Shown here: positions 63,813 to 64,000 of the stretch, one piece after another | How the letters are laid out: every line of letters begins with the position of its first letter | Position numbering within the stretch: the first letter of the stretch is position 1 | Source: Hwangdonia lutea | GTDB lineage: Bacteria; Bacteroidota; Bacteroidia; Flavobacteriales; Flavobacteriaceae | NCBI RefSeq assembly: GCF_032814565.1 | Contig: NZ_CP136521.1 | Location: forward strand, 3,842,596 to 3,906,595 | Direction: 5' to 3' | DNA length: 64,000 nucleotides | Position numbers and translations under genes: made by a program | Notes under the pieces: generated by a model | What the model saw: only the letters and a program-made list of their open reading frames with translations | What the model was told of the DNA's origin: nothing | Database searches by the model: none

Positions 63813-64000
63813 AAGCAGAATTGAATAATTTTTTGTAGTTTCGGCTAGAGCTTAAACATGAGGAAAAAATTCTAAAAATTCAATAGTAAATGATTTTTTT
63901 TTTAAGAATTTTGTTCACATATTTGCCAAACAGAATGAGGGTAAGGAATTCGAAAAATTTCTCTCAAATTTAACTAACAAACAAACTACAACGTCTAAAA
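63813..64000. other. upstream region of the thioesterase, window end
   Basis: The last 188 bp carry no complete gene. TTGTTCACA at 63911–63919 differs by one base from the DnaA-box consensus TTATNCACA, and the surroundings are very AT-rich. The window ends in AACTACAACGTCTAAAA without a start codon. An oriC or dnaA leader is possible but not shown. Confidence 0.35.

Noticed and set aside
63911..63919. DnaA box as proof of an origin
   Set aside because: Only one near-match with a mismatch is present, which is expected by chance in AT-rich DNA.

Overview
This is a 64 kb chromosomal window from a member of the Flavobacteriaceae (Bacteroidota). The evidence is the AT-rich sequence, promoters of the TAnnTTTG type with few Shine-Dalgarno sites, a type IX secretion (T9SS) sorting domain, and family-typical neighbourhoods: rlmD–DUF6452–DUF6048, bamD–rpoZ–coaBC–DUF4835–recN, and a YbbR/coaE/glycosyltransferase operon. 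No rRNA, tRNA or CRISPR array was seen.

Layout. 1–17.9 kb: mostly housekeeping and envelope genes, namely the end of an FKBP-like protein, rocD, rlmD, two DUF envelope proteins, a glycerophosphodiesterase, an M48 protease, a THUMP RNA methyltransferase, a ZIP transporter, and a secreted DUF1800/DUF1501/T9SS operon. 17.9–21.2 kb: an accessory island with an IS1595-type transposase, a P63C-domain passenger gene, a 47-residue ribbon-helix-helix protein, a 41-residue ORF, and structured non-coding DNA with its own promoter and terminators. 21.2–22.6 kb: a DUF4294/hemolysin III operon. 22.7–25.5 kb: an array of mobile-cassette-like units (below). 25.7–35.2 kb: an M42 peptidase, a Nudix hydrolase, a three-gene acyl-CoA carboxylase operon, a dual-family immunophilin and small enzymes. 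35.2–51.9 kb: a long minus-strand block of core genes (yidC, pyrG, a two-component system, coaE, YbbR protein, GT2, fabI, recN, DUF4835, coaBC, rpoZ, bamD, dapA). 52–64 kb: a split 5'-nucleotidase pair, three paralogous membrane proteins, ligA, prmC, ribD, HAD and YigZ proteins, and a 4HBT thioesterase. The window stops in the thioesterase upstream region, possibly close to dnaA.

Main discovery candidate. Genes between 22737 and 25486 lie in three head-to-tail units organised like integron gene cassettes. Each unit starts with GTT-N7-ATT and ends with AAC-N7'-AAC. The seven variable bases at the end are the reverse complement of those at the start of the same unit (7/7, 7/7 and 6/7) and differ between units. 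The two complete junction sites are exactly 206 bp each, share a central hairpin, and have long complementary arms. All four cassette genes face the same way. No tyrosine recombinase is present in the window.

The window is also rich in dispersed intergenic repeats: four copies of a roughly 100–165 bp composite element, three copies of a GCGAGGAG-type repeat, several ATTCCTGCC and CCGATA palindromes, and a GACCTGTCAGGT palindrome that forms the likely fabI terminator. One repeat, encoding RHAELVSAS, lies in frame inside prmC.
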